A stretch of 48,650 nucleotides of DNA from NCBI GenBank assembly GCA_017558775.1, contig JAFYTP010000028.1, positions 1 to 48,650 of the forward strand. Direction: 5' to 3'. Origin of the DNA: Bacteroidales bacterium. Lineage in GTDB: Bacteria; Bacteroidota; Bacteroidia; Bacteroidales; UBA932. Shown one piece after another: positions 15,301-23,099 of the stretch. A program made the position numbers and the translations under genes. Below the pieces are notes generated by a model that was not told the origin of the DNA, made no database searches, and saw only the letters and a program-made list of their open reading frames with translations. Position 1 is the first letter of the stretch, and every line of letters starts with the position of its first letter.

Positions 15301-16707
15301 ATGGCGGCTTTCGACCCTAAAAACCAACGAATCAAAGTCTGCATCGGCCTTTCCGGAGGCGTGGATTCCTCCGTGGCGGCCCTCCTCCTCAAGGAGCAGG
15401 GCTACGACGTCTTCGCCATGTTCATGCAGAACTGGCACGAGGCCGACGCCACCCTCCACGGGGACTGCGAATGGGAAGAGGACCGCTTCGTCGCCGAGCT
15501 CGTCGCCCGCAAGATCGGCATTCCCTTCTACTTCGTGGACCTGTCCAAGGAGTACCGTCAGCGGGTCGTCGATTATATGTTCGACGAGTATTCCAAGGGC
15601 CGCACCCCCAACCCGGATGTCCTCTGCAACCGGGAAATCAAGTTCGACGCCTTCCTCCGCATCGCGGAGAAGTACGGGGCCGATTACGTCGCCACCGGCC
15701 ACTACTGCCGGAAAGAGACGCTTCCTGACGGCACCTGCCGCATCCTGGAGGGTTCCGACCCCAACAAGGACCAGACCTATTTCCTGTGCCAATTGACCCA
15801 GGAACAGCTCCGCAAGGCCCTTTTCCCCATCGGGGACATCGTCAAGCCGGAGGTGCGCCGCCTCGCCAAGGAAGCCGACCTCCCGTCGGCCGAGAAAAAG
15901 GATTCCCAGGGCATCTGCTTTGTGGGTAAAGTGGACCTCCCCACCTTCTTGAAGCAGAAGCTCCGCTCCGTCGAAGGTGACATCATCGAGGTTTACGACG
16001 CCTGGTATGCCGATGACACCCTGTATCAGTGGCAGCAGTCGATGCTGGATAGCTTGCTTCGGGAGGGTGTCACCCTGGAGCGCACCGTGCGGTATGCACC
16101 GGAAGAAAAGGTGCTGACCTCGGATGGCAAACCGCTGGGCGAGAGCCCGTACGACGCTGCCAAAGTGGCAGCCCTTTCCGACGAGGATCTGGCTCGTCTC
16201 GCCACGCCGCTCCACTATGACATCCGCTTCGAGATGGAGACCTACCGCAGCGGCAAGAAGCACATTAAGAAAACCCGCATCAAGGCCAATCCTTTCGGTG
16301 CCATTGTGGGCTCGCACGAAGGGGCGCAGTTCTATACCATCGGCCAGCGCAAGGGCCTCGGCGTAGGCGGTCACACGGAGCCGGTGTTTGTCATCGACAC
16401 GGACACGGAAACCAACACCATTTATGTAGGTGAGGGCCATAACCACAAGGGACTGAGCAGGTTCTGCCTTCGCATCGACCCGTCCGAAATCCATTGGATC
16501 CGCCCGGACCTGGAGATGGCCGTCGGCGACATCCGCCGCTATCGCGTCCGCATCCGCTACCGCCAGCCCCTTCAGGGCGCCACGCTCCTCCGCCGCGAAA
16601 ACGGCCTCTTTCTCCTCTTCGACACCCCCCAGCGCGGCATTTCACCCGGCCAGTTCGCTGTGTGGTATGACGGGGCGGAGATGCTGGGAAGCGGAGTGAT
16701 AGCCTGA
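15301..16707 (+). CDS. mnmA: tRNA-specific 2-thiouridylase MnmA with a long internal insertion
   Basis: 468 residues against about 360-400 for most relatives. MnmA thiolates U34 of tRNA-Lys, -Glu and -Gln. Visible features are the PP-loop SGGVDSSVAALLL, TPNPDVLCNREIKFDAFL with the first catalytic Cys, ATGHYC, KDQTYFL, and DSQGICFVGK with the second catalytic Cys. After GDIIEVYDAWYADDT an extra segment of roughly 100 residues (to about KANPFGAIVGSHEG) interrupts the usual join to FYTIGQRKGLGVGG. Both catalytic parts remain intact and in frame, and the insert shows no internal repeat. The gene converges on the DUF4249 gene with a 5-nt gap. Confidence 0.95.
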   Translation: MAAFDPKNQRIKVCIGLSGGVDSSVAALLLKEQGYDVFAMFMQNWHEADATLHGDCEWEEDRFVAELVARKIGIPFYFVDLSKEYRQRVVDYMFDEYSKGRTPNPDVLCNREIKFDAFLRIAEKYGADYVATGHYCRKETLPDGTCRILEGSDPNKDQTYFLCQLTQEQLRKALFPIGDIVKPEVRRLAKEADLPSAEKKDSQGICFVGKVDLPTFLKQKLRSVEGDIIEVYDAWYADDTLYQWQQSMLDSLLREGVTLERTVRYAPEEKVLTSDGKPLGESPYDAAKVAALSDEDLARLATPLHYDIRFEMETYRSGKKHIKKTRIKANPFGAIVGSHEGAQFYTIGQRKGLGVGGHTEPVFVIDTDTETNTIYVGEGHNHKGLSRFCLRIDPSEIHWIRPDLEMAVGDIRRYRVRIRYRQPLQGATLLRRENGLFLLFDTPQRGISPGQFAVWYDGAEMLGSGVIA

Positions 16708-16712
16708 GGAAG

Positions 16713-17594
16713 CTAAAAACCAGGAAGCATCTTTTTGAAATACGGCCTGAACGGGTCTTCGATCGTGACGCTCGCGCGGGCCACGGGGCATACGGCAAAG
16801 TAGCCCAGGACGTGCTCGCCGCGGATGTTGGTGGGCACGTTCGCCGGTTGGGGCGTGAACAGCGGGATGGAAACCGCGTTCATCGTCAGGGCCAGCATAT
16901 AGTCGAAATACCCCTTGTCCAATGTCCACAGTTCCAGGGTGATGACATCGCCCGTCTCCAGATACTTATAGCATTCGCCGTACTGCTGGCGGAGCACTTC
17001 CGACTGGAGCAGGGCCTCGATGGGGAAGCCCACGACTTCGTTGCTGTTGAAGTACAAGTCGGGGGCCAGTTTCGCCATTTCCAAGGGTTGGTATATGCCA
17101 TTGACGGCATGGGTGAGCAGGTAGTAACTGTCGATGTCTTTTTCACGGCCCCAGACGCCCACCGTCCATAGACTGTCCATGTCCATCGTCATGCCGCCGG
17201 AATAGGCGTAATCGATCTGGTCCATCCGGAAACCGGGTTCCGGCATCGTCGCTTCGGCCTCGTATCCGGCGCCGTCGGGGAGACGGATACGGAGCTTGTA
17301 CTCAACGCCTTCTTCACAGACATAGCCTTCCGGAGCCTCGTAGATGCCGGGCTCTTTCTCGTTGAAAACCACGTCATTGACCTTCACGGACGCACCCTGC
17401 ACCATAGGCTGGGGCTCGTTGTGGAAGTAGGAGATGGACCGGGACAGGATGACGCGTTGTGGATCCTCCGGCCGGTCGGTGAGGGTGGCCTCGACGGCGA
17501 GATAATCGTGGTAGTCCGACCGCGACTGGATGTCGACCTTCTCCGTGCAGGCGCACAGGAGCAACAGGAGCGGGAGCAGGTACTTTCTCAACAT
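16713..17594 (-). CDS. DUF4249 lipoprotein
   Basis: 293 residues. A signal peptide ends in a lipobox (LLLLLCAC, Cys about residue 16), so it is a lipoprotein. The body matches the DUF4249 pattern: AVEATLTDRPEDPQRVILSRS, an Ig-like opening with VKVNDVVF, then YKLRIRLPDGAGYEAEATMPEPG. DUF4249 proteins are encoded after TonB-dependent receptors in Bacteroidota and are presumed surface partners of them; the ligand is unknown. The ATG lies 2 nt beyond the receptor stop, so the pair is co-translated. Confidence 0.88.
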   Translation of the reverse strand: MLRKYLLPLLLLLCACTEKVDIQSRSDYHDYLAVEATLTDRPEDPQRVILSRSISYFHNEPQPMVQGASVKVNDVVFNEKEPGIYEAPEGYVCEEGVEYKLRIRLPDGAGYEAEATMPEPGFRMDQIDYAYSGGMTMDMDSLWTVGVWGREKDIDSYYLLTHAVNGIYQPLEMAKLAPDLYFNSNEVVGFPIEALLQSEVLRQQYGECYKYLETGDVITLELWTLDKGYFDYMLALTMNAVSIPLFTPQPANVPTNIRGEHVLGYFAVCPVARASVTIEDPFRPYFKKMLPGF

Positions 17595-17596
17595 GG

Positions 17597-19957
17597 TCAG
17601 AACTGGATATTGTAGGACAGGGACGGAATGATCGTGAAGAGATAGACCTTCGCCGCCTGAGGCTCTTCATCCTTGCGGCTGTACGTGAAGGCGATGGACC
17701 AGGCGTTGTGCCGCGAATAGGCGTTGTACAGCGACAGGTTCCATTCGGAGGACCAGCGCTTGGCGGCCACCCGCCGCTTGGAGCGCCAGGTGAGCGAGAG
17801 GTCCATCCGGTGGTAGTCCGGGAGCCGGTCCTCATTGCGGCTGGAGAAGACGGGAACCCATCGGTCCATGTAATAAAACCGTCCCACGGGGTAGGTGGTG
17901 GGCGACCCGCTGTAGAACACCCATTCGGTGGAGGCGGACCACTGCTTGGTGAAATCGTAGGTGAGGACGAAGTTCACGGCGTGCTCGTGGTTCAGCGGGG
18001 AAGGGTAGGGGTCGCCGCCGTTCAGTTCCGGGATGTGGTACCAGGCGCGGGACCAGGTGTAGGCCAGCCAGCCGTTCCAGCGGGCGAAATCGTACTTGAG
18101 CATCAATTCAGCGCCGTAGGACCAGGATTTTCCAAAGCGAAGGAGCCCCTCGCGGTCGGGATCGGCCAGGACGAGACCGGGGTTGTCCATAAAGTCGAGC
18201 GTGTTCCGGTTGTCCTTGTAGAACCCCTCCAGGGAAAGCTGCAGCGCCTCGCCGGACAGGAGGGCGTTGAGGCCCAGGGAATACTGGTCCGAGCGCTGCG
18301 GTTTCACGTTGGGAGAGGCGGTGAACCAGGCGTCAACCGGACTGCCGGTGATGCTGATGCGCGACTGCTGGAGATACTGGAAAGACCGCACCCAGGCGCC
18401 CTTGAGCGAGAAATCGTCGGAGAGGGAAAGGGATGCGGAAATCCGCGGCTCCAGGCCCGAATAGGTCTGGATGGCCTTGCCCTTCTCGAACTCGACCGTC
18501 TCCGTCAGCTCGTGCGTCTCCGGGTCGAAATACTTCTGCTCGGTGGGGCCGAGGGCGGTGAAGGTGGAGAAGCGGAGTCCGTACCGGAGGGTGAGGGGAC
18601 CGATCTTCTGTTCGTTCTGCAGGTAGGCGGAAGGCTGGAAAGCGTAGTTCTTCGGAATCGTCACTTCCTTGACCATCGACTCGTCGTTCCGGGGCTTCGT
18701 GTCGCCGGGGACGACGCCGAACCAGGCGGCCTGCAGGCCCGCCTTGAGGGTGTTGTTTCCGTCGATGTACCAGGTCCATCCGGCCTTGATGCCGGACTCC
18801 CGGATTTCCTGCCGCGTGTCGAAATCGGCACTGTCCATATCGGTACTGATGTCATTGCGGTACAGGGAGTTATAGAGGATGACATCAGAGGTGACCTTGG
18901 GGGAGTAGACATGGTTCCAGCGCAGCGACTGGGTATGGTTCGCGAAGCCGAAGACCATCTCCTCGAGGTTGAATTCCATCATGCTGAAACCGAACACGTC
19001 CTTGCCGCTGAAAGCGCTCAGGTACAGGCGGTCCTTCTCGCCGGCGATCCAGCTCAGCTTCCCGTTCAGGTCGTAGAAATACATCTGCGTCTTGTCCGGC
19101 AGTTTCGCGCCGATGACCGGCAGGAGCAGGTCCATGTACGTCCGCCGTCCGGCGACCATAAAGGAGAGTTTCCCGGGGACGATCGGACCTTCGAGGAAGA
19201 GCTTGGAAGTGATGAGGCCGAAAGAGGCGTTTCCGCTGAAATTCTGGTTGTTACCGTCCTTGGTGGAGATGTCCAGGACCGAAGAGAGGCGGCCTCCGTA
19301 GGAGGCGGGAAAATCGCCCTTGTACAGGTCCGCGCCGCGGATGGCGTCGCCGTTGAACATCGACAGGAACCCCAGGAAATGGCCGCAGTTATAGACGGGG
19401 GCACCGTCGATGAGGATGAGGTTCTGGTCGATGCCGCCACCCCGCACGCTGAAGCCGGTGGAGCCCTCGCTCGGCGTCTGGACACCCGGCATCATCTGGA
19501 TGACGCGGATGATGTCGTTCTCGCCCATCAAGGTGGGCATTTTCTTCACCAGGGCGGCATCGACACGCTCTAAACCCATCTGCGGGAGCTTGATCTCCTC
19601 CCGCTTGGACCGCGAGAAGATGGTGGCGGCTTCCAGTTCGCTCCGGTCGACCTGCAGGTGGAAATCCAGCTGCATGGCCTTCGTGACATCTACGGGCATC
19701 TCCGACGTCTCGTAGCCGAAATAGGAGCAATAGACGGTATGCTTTCCCGTGGGAACGTGGAGGGAGTAGAATCCGACGCCGTCCGCGGCAACTCCGGTTT
19801 TCTTGTCTTCCAGATAGACGACCGCCTGGGGGAGCGGCTCACCGCTCTCCGCGTCACGGACGTAACCCGAAAGGACGACCGTCCGGGTTTGCGCACCGCC
19901 GAAGATGGTTCCCAGCAGGAGAGCCACCGTCGTGACGGCGCGTCGGAGTGGAATCAT
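17597..19957 (-). CDS. TonB-dependent receptor with carboxypeptidase-D-like N-terminal domain
   Basis: 786 residues from ATG 19957 (MIPLRRAVTTVALLLG), with signal peptide cleavage likely near GGAQ. Residues about 28-110 form the CarboxypepD_reg-like domain (LSGYVRDAESGEPLPQAVVYLED, GFYSLHVPTGKHTVYCSYFGY). The plug follows: GFSVRGGGIDQNLILIDGAPVYN and GADLYKGDFPASYGGRLSSVLDI. The remaining 500 residues are a 22-strand barrel. It moves an unknown ligand across the outer membrane using TonB energy. It lies 2 nt after the stop of the HI0933 flavoprotein gene and just before the DUF4249 gene; no SusD-like gene is present, so it is not a standard polysaccharide locus. Confidence 0.92.
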   Translation of the reverse strand: MIPLRRAVTTVALLLGTIFGGAQTRTVVLSGYVRDAESGEPLPQAVVYLEDKKTGVAADGVGFYSLHVPTGKHTVYCSYFGYETSEMPVDVTKAMQLDFHLQVDRSELEAATIFSRSKREEIKLPQMGLERVDAALVKKMPTLMGENDIIRVIQMMPGVQTPSEGSTGFSVRGGGIDQNLILIDGAPVYNCGHFLGFLSMFNGDAIRGADLYKGDFPASYGGRLSSVLDISTKDGNNQNFSGNASFGLITSKLFLEGPIVPGKLSFMVAGRRTYMDLLLPVIGAKLPDKTQMYFYDLNGKLSWIAGEKDRLYLSAFSGKDVFGFSMMEFNLEEMVFGFANHTQSLRWNHVYSPKVTSDVILYNSLYRNDISTDMDSADFDTRQEIRESGIKAGWTWYIDGNNTLKAGLQAAWFGVVPGDTKPRNDESMVKEVTIPKNYAFQPSAYLQNEQKIGPLTLRYGLRFSTFTALGPTEQKYFDPETHELTETVEFEKGKAIQTYSGLEPRISASLSLSDDFSLKGAWVRSFQYLQQSRISITGSPVDAWFTASPNVKPQRSDQYSLGLNALLSGEALQLSLEGFYKDNRNTLDFMDNPGLVLADPDREGLLRFGKSWSYGAELMLKYDFARWNGWLAYTWSRAWYHIPELNGGDPYPSPLNHEHAVNFVLTYDFTKQWSASTEWVFYSGSPTTYPVGRFYYMDRWVPVFSSRNEDRLPDYHRMDLSLTWRSKRRVAAKRWSSEWNLSLYNAYSRHNAWSIAFTYSRKDEEPQAAKVYLFTIIPSLSYNIQF

Positions 19958-19959
19958 GG

Positions 19960-21447
19960 TTACAACGCCTTGGCGGCGCTTTGTCCGGCGAGATAGCCGG
20001 TGGAGAAGGCGAGCTGGAGGTTGTAGCCGCCGGTGTCGGCGTCCATGTCCAGCACTTCGCCGCAGAAGTACAGACCGGGCTGTTTCTTGGATTCGAGCGT
20101 CTTCGCGACGACCTCGGCGGTGGAGATGCCGCCGGCGGTGATGACACTGCGCTCGAAGCCCACGAAGCCCGCGATGTCCATCTTCCAATCTTTCATCGCG
20201 GCGGCGAGGGTGTCGACGCTCACCTTGGGGTTGGTCTTGAGGAAGGCGAGGGTGAGGTTCCACGGCATCAGTTTGCCCAGCATGATGCGGAACAGCCGCT
20301 GGAAGCTCTGGCCCTGGGAGCGCTCGTCGTTGATGACCTCGTCCCAGAGCTTGTGGACGTCCTCGTTCAGTTTCTCCGCTTCGACGGCGGGTTTCAGGTC
20401 GATGGAAACGCTGACCTTCTGCCCGTTGTTGAGGGCGTTCACGGCCTTGCGGCTCACCAGGAAGCCGAGCGGGCCTTCGAGGCCGCCGTCGGTGAATTCG
20501 ATGTCGCCGAACTCGGTCTGGGCTTCCTCCCCGTTGATGAAGAGGGTGAGCTGCACGTTCTCCAGGGTGTTCCCGTTGAACAGTTCGCCCAGCTCGGACA
20601 TCGGCTTGACGCGCTCGATGTGCTTTTCAAACTTAGGATACCAGTCCGGCAGGGGAGTGATCTTGCGCTCCTTCACCTTGCCGTACACGGTGCGGCCGCG
20701 GAAGGCCTGCTTGATCTCGCCCGCGAGGGCGCTCTGCTCGGTCTTGTAACCCTCGGGGACGAGGGCGGTAAGGGAAGGATAGCAGGGCTCGACGCTGTGG
20801 CCGAGTTCCTCCGCCCACATATACCCGTCGCCGGTGGAGCCGGTGCCCGGATAGGACAGGCCGCCGGTGGCGATGATGAGCTTGGTGCAGGTGTATTCCT
20901 CGGTCTCGATCTTGGTCTCGATCTTGAACTGCGGCTTCTTGCGCGGGTCGTCGCTCGGGATGCGGCGCTCCTTGGTGATGGTGCGGACGCAGTCCAGGCT
21001 CCAGCCGCGGGCGGTCTTGTCGATGGTCTTGACCTCGCAGCCCAGGACGACCTTCACGCCCGCGAGGGTGCAGGCCCTGAGCAGGGTGTCCACCACGTCG
21101 CCCGCCATGTGGGACTCCGGGAAGGCGCGGTCGCCGCGCTCCACGACGCTCCGTAAGCCGTTGACCTTGAACAGTTCGATGAGTTTCTCCGGCGGCAGAT
21201 TATGCCACGCCGGGCTGATGAAATTGGTATCGGTGCGGACGTGGTCGGAAAAGTCGCCCCACTCCTTGACGTTCGTGAAATTGCAGCGGCCCTTGCCGGT
21301 GATCATGACCTTCCGCCCGGCCTTGGGCATCTTCTCCAACACAGTTACCGTCCCTCCGTTTTCCGTCTGGGCCAATACCTCCGCGGCGCCGATGGCCGCC
21401 ACGAGTCCGGAAGCTCCTCCTCCGATCACAATGATATCCGATTTCAT
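19960..21447 (-). CDS. BaiN/HI0933-family FAD-dependent oxidoreductase
   Basis: 495 residues from ATG 21447 (MKSDIIVIGGGASGL); a GTG six codons upstream sits in the promoter. The FAD Rossmann motif VIGGGASGLVAAIGAAEVL and the block VLEKMPKAGRKVMITGKGRCNFTN are diagnostic of the HI0933/YhiN/BaiN family, as is the C-terminal TAGGISTAEVVAKTLESKK then GLYFCGEVLDMDADTGGYNLQ. The reaction is not known here. A small tandem duplication (GGTCTCGATCTT twice, 20902-20925) gives KIETKIET in a segment that looks inserted between core motifs. The receptor gene follows with a 2-nt gap, probably in the same transcript. Confidence 0.9.
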   Translation of the reverse strand: MKSDIIVIGGGASGLVAAIGAAEVLAQTENGGTVTVLEKMPKAGRKVMITGKGRCNFTNVKEWGDFSDHVRTDTNFISPAWHNLPPEKLIELFKVNGLRSVVERGDRAFPESHMAGDVVDTLLRACTLAGVKVVLGCEVKTIDKTARGWSLDCVRTITKERRIPSDDPRKKPQFKIETKIETEEYTCTKLIIATGGLSYPGTGSTGDGYMWAEELGHSVEPCYPSLTALVPEGYKTEQSALAGEIKQAFRGRTVYGKVKERKITPLPDWYPKFEKHIERVKPMSELGELFNGNTLENVQLTLFINGEEAQTEFGDIEFTDGGLEGPLGFLVSRKAVNALNNGQKVSVSIDLKPAVEAEKLNEDVHKLWDEVINDERSQGQSFQRLFRIMLGKLMPWNLTLAFLKTNPKVSVDTLAAAMKDWKMDIAGFVGFERSVITAGGISTAEVVAKTLESKKQPGLYFCGEVLDMDADTGGYNLQLAFSTGYLAGQSAAKAL

Positions 21448-21464
21448 AGAAGTCTTATTTTTCA

Positions 21465-21472
21465 CAAAAATA
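21465..21472 (-). promoter_or_regulatory. -7 element of the HI0933 operon
   Basis: TATTTTTG on the minus strand, 17 nt before the ATG at 21447. It begins inside the T tract of the tRNA terminator, so one A/T-rich run serves both signals. No clean -33 element. Confidence 0.5.
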
Positions 21473-21502
21473 GTAAAAAAATAGGAAGAGCGGTGCCGCT
21501 CT
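21471..21502 (-). terminator. Terminator of tRNA-Thr
   Basis: A perfect 7-bp stem AGAGCGG-CA-CCGCTCT on the minus strand (21502-21487), with a T-rich tract (seven T) beginning a few nt later. Confidence 0.8.
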
Positions 21503-21514
21503 CCCTTTTTTTCG

Positions 21515-21587
21515 AGCCACTCACCAGGCTCGAACTGGCGACCTGCGCGTTACGAATGCGCTGCTCTACCGACTGAGCTAAAGTGGC
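21515..21587 (-). tRNA. tRNA-Thr (anticodon CGU)
   Basis: 73 nt with the discriminator U; CCA is not encoded. Acceptor GCCACTT pairs with GAGTGGC (one wobble), the D-arm is GCTC-AGTCGGTA-GAGC, the anticodon loop is TTCGTAA (anticodon CGT, reads ACG) and the T-arm is GCCAG-TTCGAGC-CTGGT. The anticodon stem GCGCA/CGCGC has an A31-C39 mismatch next to the loop. A37 of this ANN-reading tRNA is an expected TsaD target. Confidence 0.93.
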
Positions 21588-21592
21588 TTGAA

Positions 21593-21623
21593 CCGATTTC
21601 GGTGAATCGGGACTGCAAATATA
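21593..21623 (-). promoter_or_regulatory. Promoter and leader hairpin of tRNA-Thr
   Basis: TATATTTG on the minus strand (21623-21616). TTTG candidates lie 18 nt (21645-21642) upstream. The expected 24-nt 5' leader contains a 6-bp stem CCGATT/AATCGG (21593-21610), likely a guide for RNase P processing. Confidence 0.6.
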
Positions 21624-21655
21624 GGAATTATTTTTGGAATCCAAACAATTTTTCG

Positions 21656-21982
21656 TCACGCGCCGGCCAGGTTCCGCTTGATGCGGTCCATCCTGCGCCA
21701 GGCCTTTTTGGACGGGAACGGATAGAGGAGGAACCGGCCCTGATGACCTTCCTGGAAGCTGGCGGCGTAGCGCCCTTCTTCGGACATCGGCTCCACGACG
21801 GCCCGCACGACGCTGTAGTAAAACGGGCCGGAAAAATCGGCCAGGAACGCGCTGGGAGCGTATTCTTCCAGCTCCGCGCCCGCCAGGGCCCGCTTCACCG
21901 CGGCCACGGCTTCTTCCAGGCTTCCCGCCCGGAACAGCACCGTGCCGCTATCCATCAGTTTGACTTTGTCCGCGTGGATCAT
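21656..21982 (-). CDS. Hypothetical protein, 108 aa
   Basis: 108 residues, ATG 21982, 17 nt below a TATTTTTG octamer on the minus strand. No family is recognised. The middle looks like an alpha/beta fold (TVLFRAGSLEEAVAAVKRALAGAELEEY, then PFYYSVVRAVVEPMSEEGRYAASFQEG), and the end is very basic (KKAWRRMDRIKRNLAG). There is no signal peptide or membrane segment. It diverges from the BtuF-like gene with overlapping promoters. The codon pattern fits the neighbours, which supports a real gene. Confidence 0.65.
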   Translation of the reverse strand: MIHADKVKLMDSGTVLFRAGSLEEAVAAVKRALAGAELEEYAPSAFLADFSGPFYYSVVRAVVEPMSEEGRYAASFQEGHQGRFLLYPFPSKKAWRRMDRIKRNLAGA

Positions 21983-21994
21983 CTTGTTCCCGTT

Positions 21995-22026
21995 TTTGCA
22001 AAAATACGGACTTTTCCGTAATTTTG
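21995..22026. promoter_or_regulatory. Overlapping divergent promoters
   Basis: Plus strand: TTTG 21995-21998, a 20-nt spacer, TAATTTTG 22019-22026, then ATG at 22032 (5 nt). Minus strand: TATTTTTG (22006-21999) for the 108-aa gene. The two promoters share bases, so polymerase binding should be mutually exclusive. Confidence 0.7.
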
Positions 22027-22031
22027 AAACG

Positions 22032-23048
22032 ATGATGAGACACCGTATCCTACTCTTCTCGGCCCTCTGGCTGCTTGTCGCCTGCGGTCCGAAAAATCAT
22101 CCCGCGGCCCCCGTCGGGATGGAATATGCGCAATGGTTTGACCTGCAGGGCAATCAGGTGATTGTCCATTCTCCCTATGGCGCTGAGCCGGATACATTGA
22201 CAGTGGATAAACCCCTGCGGAGCATCGTCTGCATGTCCTCGTCCTATATCGGCTTCCTGGATGCGCTGGGGTGCGATTCGGTTGTGACGGCCGTGTCAGG
22301 GTTGGGGTATGTGTCGGATCCGGAGGTGCGGGAGGCGGCCATCGACGTGGGCTATGACGCCGCGCTGGATTACGAGAGCATTGTCAAGCTCCAGCCGGAC
22401 CTGCTATTGACCTATGCGGTATCCGCGGCAGAGCCGCCGTATCTGGCGAAACTGCGGGAGGTGGGTATCCGGACCGCCGTCATCCATGAGCATCTGGAGA
22501 GCCATCCTTTGGCCCGGGCGGAATACATCAAGTTGTTCGGTCTTCTGACCGGCCGGACCGCGCAGGCCGACAGTCTCTTCCGGGAGATTCGGGACCGGTA
22601 CGAGAGTTTGGCGCAAGCCCCTGAGAAACCGAAGAAGGTTCTGGTGAACATCCCTTATGCGGACCAGTGGTACATTCCCGGCGGCGACAACTATATGACC
22701 CGCCTCATCCGGGATGCCGGCGGCGAGGTCCTCGGCGCTGTCGATGGTCGCTTCGAATCCTCCGTCATCTCCGTGGAAAAAGCCTTTGAATATGCGCAAG
22801 TGGCCGATTTCTGGCTGAATCCCGGCTGGTGCTCCACCAAGGACCAGCTCCGCAGCGTCCATCCGCTTTTCGCCGATTTCCCGGTGATCGACAAGCCCGT
22901 CTGGAACAACACGAAGCAATCCACCCCCGACGGTGGCAACGCCTTCTGGGAAACCGGCCCGGTCCGTCCGGACCTCATACTGGAAGACCTCCGCGCCATC
23001 TTCGACGGTGCGGAGGTCCCGGGTACTTACTATTTCGAATTGAATTAG
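22032..23048 (+). CDS. BtuF/FepB-type periplasmic-binding lipoprotein
   Basis: 338 residues from ATG 22032; another ATG follows at 22035. The signal ends in a lipobox (LLVAC, Cys about residue 18). It is a cluster-A/class III binding protein: IVCMSSSYIGFLDALGCDSVVTAV, VGYDAALDYESIVKLQPDLLLTY, then a long helix and GGDNYMTRLIRDAGGEVLG, VEKAFEYAQVADFWLNPG. Such proteins bring cobalamin, haem or iron-siderophore to an ABC importer. No permease, ATPase or outer-membrane receptor accompanies it, and the closest TonB receptor is in another operon, so the ligand cannot be named. The promoter gives an almost leaderless mRNA. Confidence 0.85.
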   Translation: MMRHRILLFSALWLLVACGPKNHPAAPVGMEYAQWFDLQGNQVIVHSPYGAEPDTLTVDKPLRSIVCMSSSYIGFLDALGCDSVVTAVSGLGYVSDPEVREAAIDVGYDAALDYESIVKLQPDLLLTYAVSAAEPPYLAKLREVGIRTAVIHEHLESHPLARAEYIKLFGLLTGRTAQADSLFREIRDRYESLAQAPEKPKKVLVNIPYADQWYIPGGDNYMTRLIRDAGGEVLGAVDGRFESSVISVEKAFEYAQVADFWLNPGWCSTKDQLRSVHPLFADFPVIDKPVWNNTKQSTPDGGNAFWETGPVRPDLILEDLRAIFDGAEVPGTYYFELN

Positions 23049-23099
23049 ATTCCGGGTCAAGCCCGGAATGACAAAAAAACTAGCCCGGAATGACGGGCT
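23047..23099. repeat. Dispersed repeat (26 nt shared with 34401-34426) and hairpin
   Basis: The stem ATTCCGGG/CCCGGAAT (23049-23056 with 23062-23069) sits right after the BtuF-like stop, followed by a second stem AGCCCG/CGGGCT (23082-23087 with 23094-23099) ending at the exonuclease stop. 23047-23072 is identical to 34401-34426 inside a methyltransferase gene. It may also act as a bidirectional terminator for the convergent genes. Confidence 0.75.

Noticed and set aside
16713..19957. A polysaccharide utilisation locus around the TonB receptor
   Set aside because: There is no SusD-like gene and no glycoside hydrolase or regulator beside it; the GH89 gene is 10 kb away in a separate operon.
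19958..20263. A longer N-terminus for the TonB receptor (start near 20263)
   Set aside because: That part overlaps the HI0933-family gene on the same strand in another frame and has no domain. The signal peptide begins at 19957, right after the upstream stop.
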